From Ariolimax columbianus (lineage: Eukaryota; Mollusca; Gastropoda; Stylommatophora; Arionidae), in contig JAVGWX010000008.1 in assembly GCA_036924085.1 (NCBI GenBank), forward strand, positions 55,392,814-55,456,813: a stretch of DNA of 64,000 bases, written 5' to 3'. Positions within the stretch are counted from its first letter, which is position 1, and every line of letters begins with the position of its first letter. The position numbers and the translations under genes were made by a program. The notes below the pieces were generated by a model. That model was not told the DNA's origin and ran no database searches. It saw only the letters and a list, made by a program, of their open reading frames with translations. This document shows, in pieces, positions 21,985 to 34,172 of the stretch.

Positions 21985-22450
21985 TTACCGTGGGGGTAAA
22001 GGTAATAGTAAAGAAAGTCGCGGAGAAGACATTGTTGTCGGGGATAAAGTGCTAGAGAATTCAATGTACGTGGTCATATCCTGTTTATGAGGCGGGGCGG
22101 TCGGTTCCCTTCCTCGTTGTATTTCCTTACCTAACATTTAAAAAAGTACCATTTCCAGCTTGATCGACTGGTGCGTGTCGGTAACCATAGTTTCATCCAT
22201 AACCCGCTGTCGGAGACGCAGTAGTGAATGAGCTGACAGTATGTTTGAATCAAGCTAAGGGAATTGTAGCTGACCAACTCCATTTTCACGCCTCTATGTG
22301 ATAGCCCTGGACACTGCCTGTACAAATGCAGCTTGGCTCAGAGAAAGGAAATGTAATCAGAAAGACAAATCCGATCCCCAAAATGCTCTGTTGAAACCCG
22401 ATGCATTGGGCGGGAAAATGCAGATATCGCAGCTACGCTGTAATTGTGAC
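21985..22450 (+). mobile_element. dispersed short repeat (GTCGGGGAT family)
   Basis: The left part (GGTAA..GTAAA...GTCGGGGAT, then GTTCCCTTCCT) is shared with 44,300-44,420 and weakly with 6440-6520. The right part (AGCCCTGGAMAC...CAGCTTGGCT...CCCCAAAATGCT) is shared with 28,625-28,785. One family of ~450 bp is the simplest reading. Non-coding; class unknown. Confidence 0.5.
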
Positions 22451-22494
22451 AAAACACGCGAACATACGACTACTCTAAGACAAATGTTAAGAGG

Positions 22495-24318
22495 ATGAAA
22501 GAGGCAGCGAACCACATAATCTGGAAATATATTATTGTAGGAACAGATGTTGAACAGGAGTGGGAAAGTTTTAAAACAGTTCTAGAAACGCTAAAAGAGG
22601 AATGTGTTCCATGTAGGGAGGTAAACCCCAAGCGTAAAAAGTGGATAACTAGATTTGTAGTGAAATGTAGAAGAGCAAAAAATAAAGCATGGCAAAAATA
22701 TATAGAGGCAGGTAAATCAAAAGAAACATATGTAAAATATTTGGACAAGCAGACCATATCTCAGAAAGCGAATAAAACAGCAAAAATAGACTTTGAAAAA
22801 AAACTTGCTCAGAGGATCAAGACTGACAGTAAAAGCTTCTTTTCTTATGTTAGAAATAAACAAAGAACGAAAGACAAAGTAGGCCCTCTCATAGACAGTA
22901 CAGGGAAAATAATAAGTGAGAATAGGGAGGCTGCTAATCTGCTTAATCAGTACTTTGGCACAGTCTTCACAAAGGAGGACTGCTCCGAGATCCCAGAGCC
23001 TATAGATATTTTTCAAAGAGACATGGATACAGCGGGATTAAGATCAATCTGTATTACAGAGGAAATGGTTTTTAAAAAATTGGAGGGGTTGAAAGTGAAA
23101 AAATGTCCAGGTCAAGATGGTATTCATCCAAAATTGCTGTATGAAATTAGAAACCAACTAGCAAAACCATTGGCTATATTATGTTCTCAATCACTTACAA
23201 AAGGGATTGTTCCACGGGATTGGAAAGATGCAGGAGTGATCCCCTTATTCAAAAAAGGCAAAAAATCAGATCCGGCAAATTATAGACCGGTGAGTTTAAC
23301 GAGCATAGTCTGTAAATTGTTAGAGTCAATAATCAAAGAAAACATTGTAATGCATTTAGAAAAATTTAATCTAATTAGAAATAGTCAGCATGGGTTTACT
23401 AGAGGGAGATCATGCTTAACAAATCTATTAGAATTCATGGAGGAGGTTACTAAAATCATAGATAAAGGGGAGCCAGTGGATGTTATTTATCTAGACTTTG
23501 AAAAGGCCTTTGATAGAGTACCTCATCAAAGATTATTTCGAAAGTTAAAATCACATGGAATAGGTGGCGAAGTTGCCAAATGGATTGAAAATTGGTTAAC
23601 AGGAAGAAGGCAGAGGGTGGGCATAAATAAGGAGTACTCTGAGTGGAGTGAAGTGAAAAGTGGTGTGCCACAGGGCTCGGTTTTGGGACCAATTTTATTC
23701 TTGATATATATAAATGATTTGGACATTGATATGAGATCCATGATTGCCAAATTTGCTGATGACACAAAACTATGCAGTAGTGTCTCCTCTAAAGCGGAAG
23801 TGGATATATTGATGTCGGATTTAGATAAAATTCGAGAATGGTCTGTAAGCTGGCAAATGGAGTTTAATGTAGATAAATGTACAGTCATCCACATGGGTAG
23901 ATCCAATATGGAACATAAATACAGAATGGGAGATAACAATATTAGAAAGATAGATAAGGAAAGGGACCTAGGGGTTATAATAGATCATACAGGAAAGGTG
24001 AGTGAGCAAGTTAAGGTAGCAGTGAAAAAGGCAAATGCAATGTTAGGTATGATAAAAAGAAATATTAAACATAGGAGCAAGGAAGTGATCGTCAAACTGT
24101 ATAAAGCTTTAGTTAGACCTAGATTGGAGTACTGTGTACAGGAGTGGAGTCCTTATCATAGAGGGGACATAAACATGCTAGAAAGAATACAAAAAAGAGC
24201 GACAAAGATGATAGTTGGATTCCAGAATTACAGTTATGAGGAACGACTCAGAAAAACAGGCCTACAGTGTCTCGAAGAGAGAAGAATTCGTGGTGACTTA
24301 ATACAGGCTTATAGATGA
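22495..24318 (+). pseudogene. CR1-type ORF2, reverse transcriptase
   Basis: 607 codons. Residues ~1-150 are the basic linker before RT. GQDGIHPKLLYEI (~207-219) starts the fingers. NYRPVSLTS (262-270), QHGFTRGRSCLTN (298-310), YLDFEKAFDRV (332-342, catalytic Asp334), GVPQGSVLGPILF (390-402) and FADDTKL (420-426, catalytic Asp422/423) are all intact. LGVIIDHTGKVSEQV and YCVQEWSPY are typical CR1/Rex-like thumb and C-terminal motifs. A 1-bp deletion at about 24,313 (TATAGATG against TATAAGATG in other copies) creates TGA at 24,316. Reverse transcribes its own RNA at a nicked target in active relatives; here 5'-truncated and shifted, so presumably dead but young. Confidence 0.9.
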
Positions 24319-24545
24319 TCAGAGGAATCGATAAATTAGACTATAACAAGTTTTTTAAAATACAGCCACCTACAATAACACAAGGGAATAGCTACAAGCT
24401 GATTAAAGAGAGGTCCATGTTAGATATTAGGAAATATTTTTTTAGTCAGAGAGTGGTGTCTGCTTGGAATGCATTGCCAGGGGAGGTGGTGGAGGCAGGG
24501 ACAGTTAATGCGTTTAAGAATAAACTGGATGCGCATAGATTTTAG
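24315..24545 (+). pseudogene. CR1-type ORF2, C-terminal piece after frameshift
   Basis: 76 codons continuing the element's protein in the next frame: GIDKLDYNKFF, DIRKYFFSQRVVSAWNALP, EVVEAGTVNAFKNKLD, ending at TAG 24,543-24,545. The same end is found at 19.5, 32.4 and (minus) 40.2 kb. Confidence 0.85.
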
Positions 24546-24628
24546 AGCAAGGTGATGTAAATGTAACTGGCTGTATACAGACTCTGCAGGGTCTTCTAAA
24601 CCAGTATAAAGACGTTAAGTTAAGTTAA

Positions 24629-25485
24629 AACGTTCTTTTCTTAACGAGCGTCAAAGGATTGGAAGAAGAAGAACAACTACGTGTTGAAAGGCGAGTGCTC
24701 TACCACAACGCTAAACACACGATACCCGAGTGGAACCCATTTTGAATAGAATAGGACCACTGTAACCTCTCAAGAGGGAGGTGCTAGCGATTTAATTATG
24801 TAAAACAAATGTCATGAAAGCCCCCACTGCTCGAACTAACGTATTCACCTGGAGTGTAAATGCAAATCAATCAATAACTAAACCTTTGCTGAATTACAAA
24901 GTCGAGTCAGAAGTGCAGGACACGATAAATCCCGGGTGTCAATTCGCTATAGTGCCTAGAAATATTGCTGGGCTGGAACCATTTCAAGGCCTGTGTCATA
25001 TTTAGTTACACAATTTCCCCCATAACGTAAAGCCACTTCCGTTTGAGGGACGACACAATTTAATATTTTCCTTACGAAAATCTCTTCTTCCATCAACTTT
25101 CAACATCAGACTGCCGGCAACCATGTTACAAAACAGGTTAGGACAGTGCAAATAAGGAATATCGAACATATGTAAATATTGCTTTGAAAATAAATTTAAA
25201 TTTCCACGTTTTAAAATTAAATTTTCAGGAATAATACACCCATAGCCTCCAGCGTGTTACATAACCATACGAGGAACTTTCATCCATCGCTATATCTGTC
25301 TCTTATATTTTGGCAGTTAGATCTTAAATATAGTTGTCACTCTCTGTAGAAAAATACATTAATATGGCATATTAGTAACGATATGATATTACGTCTTATT
25401 GTTGAATAATTTTGATAGAAACTCAGGAGATAGTACGAGTGTAGAGGCCAAAGACTACCTATTGATGAACAATGGAAGAGAATAT
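24629..25485. other. unassigned; tRNA-like SINE head at 24,670-24,740
   Basis: On the minus strand GTGGTAGAGCACTCGCCTTT matches a tRNA D-arm/anticodon region and the head seen at 33,300. No B box follows, so not a functional tRNA. The rest is featureless. Confidence 0.45.
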
Positions 25486-25489
25486 CTAG

Positions 25490-26690
25490 GCAAATAGAGC
25501 CCTAAGGATCTCCAGGTAGTTTCCTTTAAGACTCTGCGACTGGCATTGACAAAATTCACTAAAAATCCATCGGTAACAATTCGCCCAAGTCAAGCTGTTG
25601 GTGAAAAATTTCAACTTCTGTTTAATAGCCTCCACCTCCGCTGCATCATTTGAACTGTTTTCACCGCATGAGTTACAAAACTTGTATATGGACCCATTCA
25701 TATATTTCATGTGGATACCCTACCCCGCATAAAGGCTTTGAATGCTGATCCATCTGTATAGTCCAGGACTGCCAATGTTTAGTAGCTACAGACTGTCTCC
25801 AATGCACATGTCTTAGGATATTACGTGTAGTCTCCTTGGTGGCTGCCTTTTATGTCAAGTGTGTTTTTTATGACTGGCAGGCAAAGATTTTCCCCAGGGG
25901 ATGGTCCAAAAACATATTTTCCGTTTCTCTTTCTTCTGGTAGATGGTGAATATGGCTTTCCTCTTCTGCTACATCCAGAGGGGACAATTGCATCAGTCTT
26001 CTCTATTGCTTCTAAGCGTCTATTTATACTACATTTGTATCACCATTTTCTTGTTTCTTGTATCTCTCTACCGCTTCAGCCAGTGTCCCCTTTTTACTGA
26101 TATCAAGCGTTTCTATGTTGGCCTCTATCTCGCACGCCGCTGTAGGTGCTGATCTCATCCCCCCATAAATTAGTCTGAGAGCTTGATTCTGCAATTGGTC
26201 AATAGATGAGATGTTATTTGTACTCACAGTGGTCTGTATGGAAATTCTGTAATCCATCACCGGTAGTACATAACTAAAGTATAGTTGCCAAAGAGTTTGT
26301 TTATCAGTTCTCCAATTTGTACTAGCAAGTCTTTTGATTAACTTTAAACGCTTGGTTGCTTTACGTTTAACATTGCAGATTTGGCTGCCAAATTTCAACT
26401 GTCTGTCCAGTGTTACTCCCAGATAAACTGGGGTATCTTCTTGTAATAGTAATTCCCCATTCATTTTGATATTAATGGATCCCATTGCTTCTTTATGACT
26501 GTGGGAGAAGATGGTGTATATGGTTTTCTAGCTATTTATCTTTAATTTCCACAGTTTGCAGTATACTGAAATTGTTAGTATAACCCTCTGTTGATCTATG
26601 CTTTTGCCAAAATGGGATATTTCTGAGTTGTCCAAATTGCGAGATCATCAGCAAAGGATAAGACACATTAATATTATTTATCACAAAATT
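25490..26690 (-). mobile_element. second Jockey-type family, RT to RNase H relic
   Basis: Minus strand: FADDLAIWTT (~26,660-26,625, RT motif C), VYLGVTLDRQLKFGSQI (~26,430), the 153-codon open thumb/tether region to 26,024 (LYFSYVLPVMDYRI, NQALRLIYGGMRSAPTAA), and then a degraded RNase H (DAAEVEAIKQKLKFF at ~25,650). Related to J1-J3 but clearly another family by sequence. Both ends missing. Confidence 0.75.
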
Positions 26691-27745
26691 TGTGTAATAT
26701 GCTGAGGTTTTCATAGAAAACTATTATATACCTCTTGGGACAAAAAGCTGGGTAGCATTTTTTTAAAACACCTTACAAACTAAAATAGAATCTTAGACAA
26801 GTTATTGTAACATGCACAATAAAGTTTAACATAGTTAAAAAAAGACAAATGAACATGTTTAAAACTAAAATTAATAACTTAATTCCTTTGATTTGCAATT
26901 TTAAAAATGTCAATAGTTTAAAACCTTGCAAGAATTAAGTAAATGTATCAGCATTCATTAATCTCTATAATCTGCATGATTTTTCATCACAGCTGTGAGG
27001 TAATATACTCCTTATAAGGAGTCTCTGTATAACTATTTCAAAAAACAAAAAACAGATGCCAAAAAGGCTGATAATGTCCAACCAATAACTGTTAAAACTT
27101 ATTTTTTGGTCATTGTCAGAAAATGCTGATACATGCTCATCTGACATCAGACTGTAGTTTTCATCTTTTCATTTGTCTTGATCCACATGTTCTTGTCAAT
27201 TTTCACATTTACAACTTGTATGTGTTTTTTCCAATCCAGCTACACTGTTTTGCTTGACAGATTTGATACATTGCTGCACACATACACTTAACTATTTAAA
27301 AAAATGATCAGTATATGTGAGCAGTCTCATCTGAGCAAATATTTCCAATTTGTATCCATCATAGACTTTTAAATGGGAATACACATTTTACCATAATATC
27401 AAGTTCGAAGAAGAAGAAGAAGAAGAAAGCTCTGATAAATCTGTAGCAAATAATGCTTATAATGAGAAATGGAGAAATAAACAACTTAAACCAGTCTACA
27501 TTCTGCTGTGGATTTGTTGCTTATTTGTGACACTAGTGTACATAAGGATTAAAAACACAACACTCAAAACTCTTTGTCATATATTTACTGCTATTAAAAA
27601 ATTCAGGACACTGAGGAATTTGATTAACTGTCAAGAAAAGATGTAGACATTCGGTAGAATTTTTGGGCAGCTTATTATCTACACCCGCAACGTGGAGGTC
27701 TCCGCTAAGATATGACTCCTCCCAATTTCATAAACACTTGACCAC
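26691..27745. other. unassigned AT-rich spacer
   Basis: No gene seen. (GAA)7 at about 27,404-27,427 could be an orphan Jockey-type tail, but no Jockey 3' UTR precedes it. Confidence 0.5.
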
Positions 27746-27749
27746 GGCC

Positions 27750-28024
27750 GAGTTTCTATGTTCGGTCATGTTGTACAGCTGGGCCAGAAAACCCCGGCCC
27801 ACAAGATACAACACAAGTCATTCCTCAGTGCTAAAAGTCTTCCCTCGACTGGCTGGAGGCACAGAAGAGGCCGTCCCTGCACAGTATGGCTCCAGCAGAT
27901 AGCAACCTCTACCTCCACTCTGAACGAGGCCTAGAACCATGCCACATTAGTAGGTCATGGAAGTGGCCAACTGACACAACAGGTCTCAGACGCCTAAGCA
28001 AACATTATTATTATTATTATTATC
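27750..28024 (+). mobile_element. LINE 3' end with (ATT)n tail, copy 1
   Basis: Codes for FGHVVQLGQKTPAHKI, WRHRRGRPCTVWLQQIA and GHGSGQLTQQVSDA in pieces, the C-terminus of a LINE family, followed by CGCCTAAGCAAACATTATT and (ATT)n. Same family as the insertion at 47,066-47,435. Confidence 0.75.
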
Positions 28025-28559
28025 GTAGCTGCATTATAAAGAAAAAAAATTGGGTAACTTGGAGGCAATAATTTGTTTTAAAAAATATGTTTGTCAGTGA
28101 TAATGATTACTAAGACAAGTATATTTTGTGCACTCTGAGACACACAATGATTAGAATCACAGACCTTCAATGCCATACCACAAGAAAAAAAATGAGGTAT
28201 GGGATTAAGCTAGCTGGACACCTCAAGAAGTGTCCCAACTAACCAAACCTTTCAAAAATCATCACTTGCAACTATGGAAAACAAGAAGAGCTTGATTCAG
28301 ACATTTATAGACTACATTACTTTCCAAATTTCCTATCATCAAGCAAAGACCAAATGTAAGTCTTAATGCATCTGTACAGAAAAAAATTGGTCAGAGTATA
28401 TTAATGAACTATACAAAGAAGAAAGAAATGAAGAGCACTTCCTTATTACCTAACCTGTAAGGTCCCACAATAATTAAAGGTAAAGAAGAAAATGCTTTAA
28501 CATATTTGAAACACAGCAAAGAAGAGGCTGAAGATACATCAATGAATAAGCTGACATCA
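28025..28559. other. unassigned
   Basis: AT-rich, no recognised feature. Confidence 0.5.
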
Positions 28560-28790
28560 GACAGTGACTCATAGCTGGCTGCTTGCATCAGGATCAGCGA
28601 GCCATAGCTGAGTAAGACCATATTCCATATCTAGGTGGCAGCCCTGGAAACAGACTGCAACTTGGCTAAAATAATAGTGATCAATGATGAAGGGCAAACC
28701 TGGTCCCAAAAATGCTGTGCTGCAACCAGATGTGTCTGGCCGCAGATTTTGCAACGTTGCTGTAAACTATGACCCAATGTCACTTTCAAA
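28560..28790 (+). mobile_element. dispersed short repeat, second copy of the right half
   Basis: Shares AGCCCTGG...CTTGGCT...TCCCAAAAATGCTSTG and the following GCAACC.GATG segment with 22,300-22,450. Non-coding. Confidence 0.45.
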
Positions 28791-28799
28791 ATAATCGTC

Positions 28800-29345
28800 A
28801 AAGAAGAAAAAACAAAGAAAAGCAAAGCATCAGGTCCGGATAACGTTATTTATGAAATGATAAGGCTCTGAGTTTGGTCTGAATGTATTAACTTTCTGAA
28901 CAACGTTTATGAATCAGAAAAAAATCACAACAGATATTAAATTCATTTTCAAAAATCTTCCAAAAAACCTAGGCATGAAGAGTGTAAAACAATATTTATT
29001 ATGAGTCATATCACCAAAATTCTTATGAGAATACTCATGTTCAGAGCAGTTAACAAAACCAAAGCAGAACAATCTGGTTTTGTAGTAGGGAATTGGATGA
29101 ATAATGCAATTTGAATACAAACATCTAAAACAGAACAATCTGTTGAGATGCAACAGGACCTGTATCTTCGCTTCAACTATTATACAGGAAGACATGATAG
29201 AAATACTTAGTGCATTAAATGTAGATGGAAAAAACTTAAGAGATATGGAATATATATTGGCAACAAATGACTGCGGTTAGTGTGCAAAATTAAAGCAGCA
29301 GTACATTACGATAAAAAGGGAAGTGCGACAAGTATTAAATATTCA
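28800..29345 (+). mobile_element. RT relic of a LINE
   Basis: Plus-strand pieces: SKASGPDNVIYEMI (fingers), ITKILMRIL...EQSGFVVGNWMNNAI, and MIEILSALNVDGKNLRDMEY leading to REVRQVL (motif B). Order is right, but stops and shifts are frequent. Confidence 0.6.
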
Positions 29346-29547
29346 AAGTGCATTAAGACCTGTGGGGCACATATTCGAAGAATGAGAGAAGGAATCTGAA
29401 AGATGGTAAGTGTTGGGGACTGCTGTTGGCTTTTCAGGTTTTGTATGTGTTGTCAGGTGATATTCACAATTTTTAAAATGCCATATTTTATTATATCAAA
29501 ATTAAAGAAGAAAACTGGTTTTCCGACCTACTTAATATCAATAAGAA

Positions 29548-31240
29548 ACACCTCAAAACTCAGCACCTGGAATATGAGAGCCATGCAAGACACAGGGGAA
29601 ATAGCTCAAATTGCAATACAGAGGGAACAAAATAACATCAGCATCTTTGTGCTCAGCGAAATAAGATGGGCACAAGCACTGAAAGTATAGCTAACATCAG
29701 GCAAAACAAATAATATATTCAAGACATGAAGAAGAGACTGTACCCCACAATAAAGCGGTAGCACTTATGCTAACACCAAATGCCCAGCATGCAGCTGGAT
29801 GAAGACTGATTACTGATTATGGCCTCCTTTAGAACCACAAAACTAAACATCATACAATTGTACTCTCCAACTAATGAAAAACAAGGATGAGTTAAAGAAA
29901 GCCAACAAGCTGCAAAATGTGACAGATAAGACAAATTTAAGAGTTATAATGGTTGTGATAGGAGACTTTAATGCCAAAATAGGAGATAACAATGTATGCT
30001 ACAAAAGATTATTGACAACAATTCTTAGTAATGAATGAAAATGATGAAAATGATTTGCACATTTTTACACAGGTAATTAACTGGTCATTTAAGGAAGCAT
30101 TGTTCTCAGACAAGAAAATTGATAAGGTAACATGGATATCTCCATATCCTCTACGCAAAACCAGCTTTACCACATCTGCACAGATAGGAAATGTAGACAA
30201 CCTGTGCAGGACATTAGTGTCTACAGAGGAGCAGATGTGGCTTCAGACCACAAATCTAGTGATGGCCAAAGTTAAGCTTAAGCTATGAAAGAACAGAACA
30301 ACTTATGTCATCAGCAATGCATTTCAAGCACTTGAATAATTAGACATAGGGGCTGGCATTGATCAAAGCTCCAATCAGGTTGCGCATGGCGCCAATGGTT
30401 GAGTCGATAGGTTGGTCAAGGTTACAGAGAATCACCTTCATACTCGTTCCTTGACATGCGGCAGATCAATTGACTGAGCCAATATACTAAACACTGTTAG
30501 GGAAATCGGCCAAAAAGAAGCTTCAGGAGTTGATCCAGACTCTACGTCCTTGATACAACTGGTTGAATTGTGGGTGAAACGAGGTGTGGTGAGGTATAAA
30601 TACCTGGTTAACCAGCATCAAAGCGGAACGGTTAGTCATCACGTGCTGGCAGAGATACTGATGATAAGATCTGAGTGCTTTTAGACTTGTTCTGCATGCA
30701 ATGAAAATGATAAAACGACTTACTAACTAATTAACTGACTGACTAACTAACAACGGTAACAAACTAACTATTGATAAAAATTGATAACAGCTACAAAAGG
30801 TCTGGAAAACAATATGCAAGGAAGATTTGGATGAAAAGGAATGACAGTACAAGGATTGAATGATGGCAAACCATCAAAACTAAAGAACAGCAAGACTTCC
30901 CAGAGCTGAACAAAGAAGTAAAAAAGTGCATTACAGTAGACATGAACAATGACATTGATAGTCTGGCTACAGAAGTTGAAGAAGCTGCAGCTTGATGTCT
31001 GTATTACACTATCAGAAACCTGCCAGGAAAATAACAACAACAAAGCAAACCAATAAAATGCATAGTGGGAATAAAGGTAACAAATATTGAAGAAGAGTAA
31101 GAATGGATTAGCAGAATACTTTGAAGAACTAAATAGCTTACCTGACATTTTATATTCTGAAGAAGACCTCTGTGATAAGCCAAATAAAGAAGAGATCAAA
31201 GGAAAACTTCTAAAAAATTGAAACTGGAAAGGGCCTGAAG
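29548..31240 (+). mobile_element. RTE-like LINE relic, endonuclease and linker
   Basis: LSTWNMRAMQDTGEIAQIAI and FVLSEIRWAQA (~29,555-29,690) are endonuclease strands 1-3. LYSPTNE (~29,865), VVIGDFNAKIGDN (~29,950) and ISVYRGADVASDHKSS (~30,210-30,260) complete it. Linker-like NAFQALE and KTKEQQDFPELNKEV follow at ~30,320 and ~30,880. Broken in many places; interrupted by the (CTAA)n-tailed repeat at 30,498-30,755. Confidence 0.65.
30498..30755 (+). mobile_element. dispersed repeat with (CTAA)n tail, copy 2
   Basis: Begins TTAGGGAAATCGGC like copy 1 at 20,962, shares the CTACGTCCTTG core and ends in ACTAACTAATTAACTGACTG. It sits inside the RTE-like relic, so it inserted later. Confidence 0.65.
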
Positions 31241-31920
31241 CTGAAGCTTTTAAAGGATTAGGATGTTTTTTTGACTTTTTCCGTTGATCAGGGATTTGGC
31301 ATTCATCCAGACAGATGTTGAACAAAGTAGTTAATTGCCGCGCTAGTGTGCCTGGATTACATCATTTGTGATTTTGTCTTGTTCAGGGGTTCTACCTGGT
31401 TTAAGTTGTTTGATTTCATGTGCCCCCTCATCTATTCAATTGTTGGTACAGATTCGATGTTGGGTGTCAATTTGGTGACTATCACCTTCCAAAAAATTAA
31501 TACAACCCAAATCCAAAAATATATGTATCATCACTGGAGCTATGAGAAGAACACCAATAAATATAAAACATAAATTGAGAACATCACAAGAATCAAAAGT
31601 ATGGAAATTTGGATATGCACAGAGACCATAAAACACTTCAGCAGGGGAAGAAGTTCAAACAAATGCTAGATCACCCTATATGTGACAGAATAAACTGCCT
31701 GGGGAGGAGATGATTAAAGAGAAACCACTTCATATAAAAAAACAAAAGATATTGCCGGAGCAAACCAAATCATAAGCTAGGCAGTGGTTAAAGATCTAAA
31801 AGAAACATCCCAAATTCTACCATAGAAAAAAAAATCACATGAGATGGTAGAAACCATAGAGGGAATAGAAAAGAAGGAAACTCAGACCGATTTAAAAAGT
31901 AAATTGATATACCCACCAGA
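31241..31920. other. unassigned
   Basis: No clear gene. Short frames only; may contain further RTE-like debris. Confidence 0.45.
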
Positions 31921-31924
31921 AACA

Positions 31925-32660
31925 CGGATACACGTATTTACAAAGCTACATCCAATGAAGGTGGTGAAAGTCTGTTATAGACTAAGGAACAGAGCAGAAA
32001 AATCTCTAGTGTGAACAATACTCCAATAACTTTCAAAGGTACCATCCAAGTTTGTAATCTAAGATGAAGATCTCGAGCAATGTATGTAGTCTCTGACACA
32101 ACTCTCAGCAGAACACACATGCTGGTCAGTCAGTGGATCCCATCTTACTGCAATATTTAAGGCAATGATGATGCAGACAAACTAGCAAAGCTTGGAGAAG
32201 CTTCCCCACAAACAGACCTGAGTATCGTGTATAATGAGGCCAAGACAATAGTTAAGGCCGACTTCATGGAGAAATGGGCTGATTGACACCCCCATTCCGA
32301 AAAGAAAACAACTACTATGATTTAACTAGAGAAATTAGGAAATATTTTTTTTGTCAGAGAGTAGTGAATGATTGGAATGCATTGGCACAGGAAGTAGTAG
32401 AAGCTGGGACAGTTAATGCATTTAAGAATAGATTGGATGTACATAGCTTTCAGAGCAACGAAATGTAAACAAAACTGGTTGTATACAGACTCTGTAGAGT
32501 ATTCTGAACCAGTATAAAGACGTCAAATTTTAAGTTTAAGAGAAGAGCAAGTCATAATCTTCAGACTGTGAGCTGGGCATAACAGACTGAAGAGTCTTCT
32601 TTACAGTAAAATGAAAATTGGGACAGATGACAGGTGTCCATGTGGGCAGCATACCATGAC
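31925..32660 (+). mobile_element. Jockey-type RNase H relic, split by a CR1 insertion
   Basis: Codes QWIPSYCNI, GNDDADKLAKLGEASPQTDL and KADFMEKWAD up to NYYDLTRE at 32,333, then, after the CR1 piece, EEQVIIFRL, AGHNRLK and DRCPCGQH to about 32,655. The two halves join in frame across the insertion, proving a single ancestral copy. A separate family from J1-J3. Confidence 0.75.
32334..32538 (+). mobile_element. CR1-type 3' fragment nested in a Jockey-type relic
   Basis: 205 bp: IRKYFFCQRVVNDWNALA and VEAGTVNAFKNRLDVHSF, then the 3' UTR with CCAGTATAAAGACGT. Flanked by AGAGAA at 32,328-32,333 and 32,539-32,544, a likely target-site duplication. Confidence 0.85.
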
Positions 32661-33116
32661 CATGGAATAAACTATAAACTCCTAACACTTTTAAGATCAT
32701 GCAGGAAGAGTGAGAACAATACTAGCTGCACGAGACAGATATGAGACAAAAACTGTATGGAGATAAAACAGCCTTTACAAACACTGGTCTCCTTTTGTAA
32801 GAGAAACCGGGACCTTGATCTGAAGATGACAAATTAAGCTTAAGACAGATTATAGATATACTCAATGGAATGTTTGATACTTCATGTCTCTCATAAGACT
32901 GTCATTGTCCGAGAAAAATAACTGAGTTGCAGCAAGCAGAGTATTTTTGTGAATCTTGTTTTCGTCCTTGATTTAGATTTAAGAAACTTCATTCTTTAAA
33001 TAAATTGCTGTTAGTTGTAAGTGGTTCTAAATAGCCCTAATCCCTTTTGACAAAATCTATGAGTTTCGAATACTTGTATCTTGGAAATATTTAGAATAAA
33101 AGTCAGTTACAGAAAA
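32661..33116. other. unassigned
   Basis: Nothing recognised. Confidence 0.5.
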
Positions 33117-34172
33117 TGCACTGGTCATCCTTACTCTTTGGTCCCAAGCTACCTTAGATCAGAGGCAAGACTAAGTCAAGATGACTGGAGATAACTCAGG
33201 ATGCAGTCACTCTGGTCTCACCTCCCTTGAGACCAGGGTATGCTTGAAAACTTGCGGGATTCGATTGCCCACGGTTTCTATTCATAACTTTGAAAGGCGA
33301 GTGCCTTACCTCTCGACCCCAGGAACCGCCAAATGACAATGCAGAGTCTGTAGACAACCAGTTTCTCATTCCAGTCATGTAGTTTCGTCACAAAGTTAAC
33401 AGCGGACGATTCATGTTCCTCGCAGACTACCCCGCTCAGTCATGCTGATAGATCTGGGGTTTGTCATTGCTGATCTCTTTCATGATCAGAGGGCCAGTAC
33501 TAATCATGGTCGTTGGTTTCACTACTTCTGTCCAGCTACATAACGACTACCTCTGCCTCCATCCCCTGTTGTTAACTTGAAAATTGGCCCCGAGAAGTGC
33601 ACCAATGAGGATGTTGTAACGTAGTTTTCACAGATTTTCTGCATATCTGCATAAGAACCAGCTGTCTATAGAAAAGGCTAGTAATATTGATAACAAAGAG
33701 ATAGTTGACTAGGTCAGTGGCCTATAGCAGTCAATGACGTAGACAACAAAAACCAGCTAGAATCCATGACATGGATCATTGAGCAGGATGAAATGTAACG
33801 TACCAAATAACTACTACACATAATGAACACAATGGTGGATTCCGATACATGATTCCATTTCCAATATTGTCAATGATTGACTTTATGACATGAAAGTACC
33901 GTGCGAACCCGCTCGAGAGGAAAAAACATGATGGAAAGATTTTACCTTCAATGACTGTTTGCCAGTTATCGATAGCAGGGAGGTAAAATATGTATCTAAT
34001 TCAATGGTAATGAAACACACAGCACAAAACTCATCCAAATATGATCCATCATTGGCAGCCCACCACAGCTATAGAAATATGTATCCACATTAAGCGGTGG
34101 AAGCAGATAGAATAACACAAACAACTGGATTTAAGGGTTAAGCAGCTGTGATGCGCTTGACCGGAAAACAAT
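33117..34172. repeat. ~1-kb dispersed repeat, copy 1
   Basis: Aligns along its whole length with 36,503-37,488 in direct orientation (shared blocks include TTTCTCATTCCAGTCATGTA, GATCTGGGGTTTGTCATTG, TGAACACAATGGTGGATTCC and ATCCAAATATGATCCATCAT). On the minus strand at 33,330-33,250 there is a tRNA-like head (GAGAGGTAAGGCACTCGCCT, then GGGCAATCGAATCCC). A perfect 9-bp hairpin (CTGGTCTCA / TGAGACCAG, loop 7) sits at 33,212-33,236. No coding potential. Could be a composite retroposon. Confidence 0.75.

Larger units (their letters stand above)
22451..24628 (+). mobile_element. CR1-type LINE, 5'-truncated, best-preserved copy
   Basis: Contains ORF2 from the linker through RT to the C-terminus, then a short 3' UTR and a (GTTAA)n tail at 24,614-24,628. 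The endonuclease is missing, so the copy is 5'-truncated. The open frame extends upstream of the first ATG to about 22,450, where it meets the dispersed repeat. One frameshift near the C-terminus is the only visible damage. Four or five shorter copies of its 3' end lie elsewhere in the window. Confidence 0.9.

Noticed and set aside
22495..24318. 607-codon ORF as a host gene
   Set aside because: It carries all CR1-type RT motifs, has 3' end copies throughout the window and ends in a (GTTAA)n tail.
24670..24740. tRNA gene on minus
   Set aside because: Only the D-arm/anticodon-like part is present; there is no T-arm or acceptor pairing. Better read as a SINE head.
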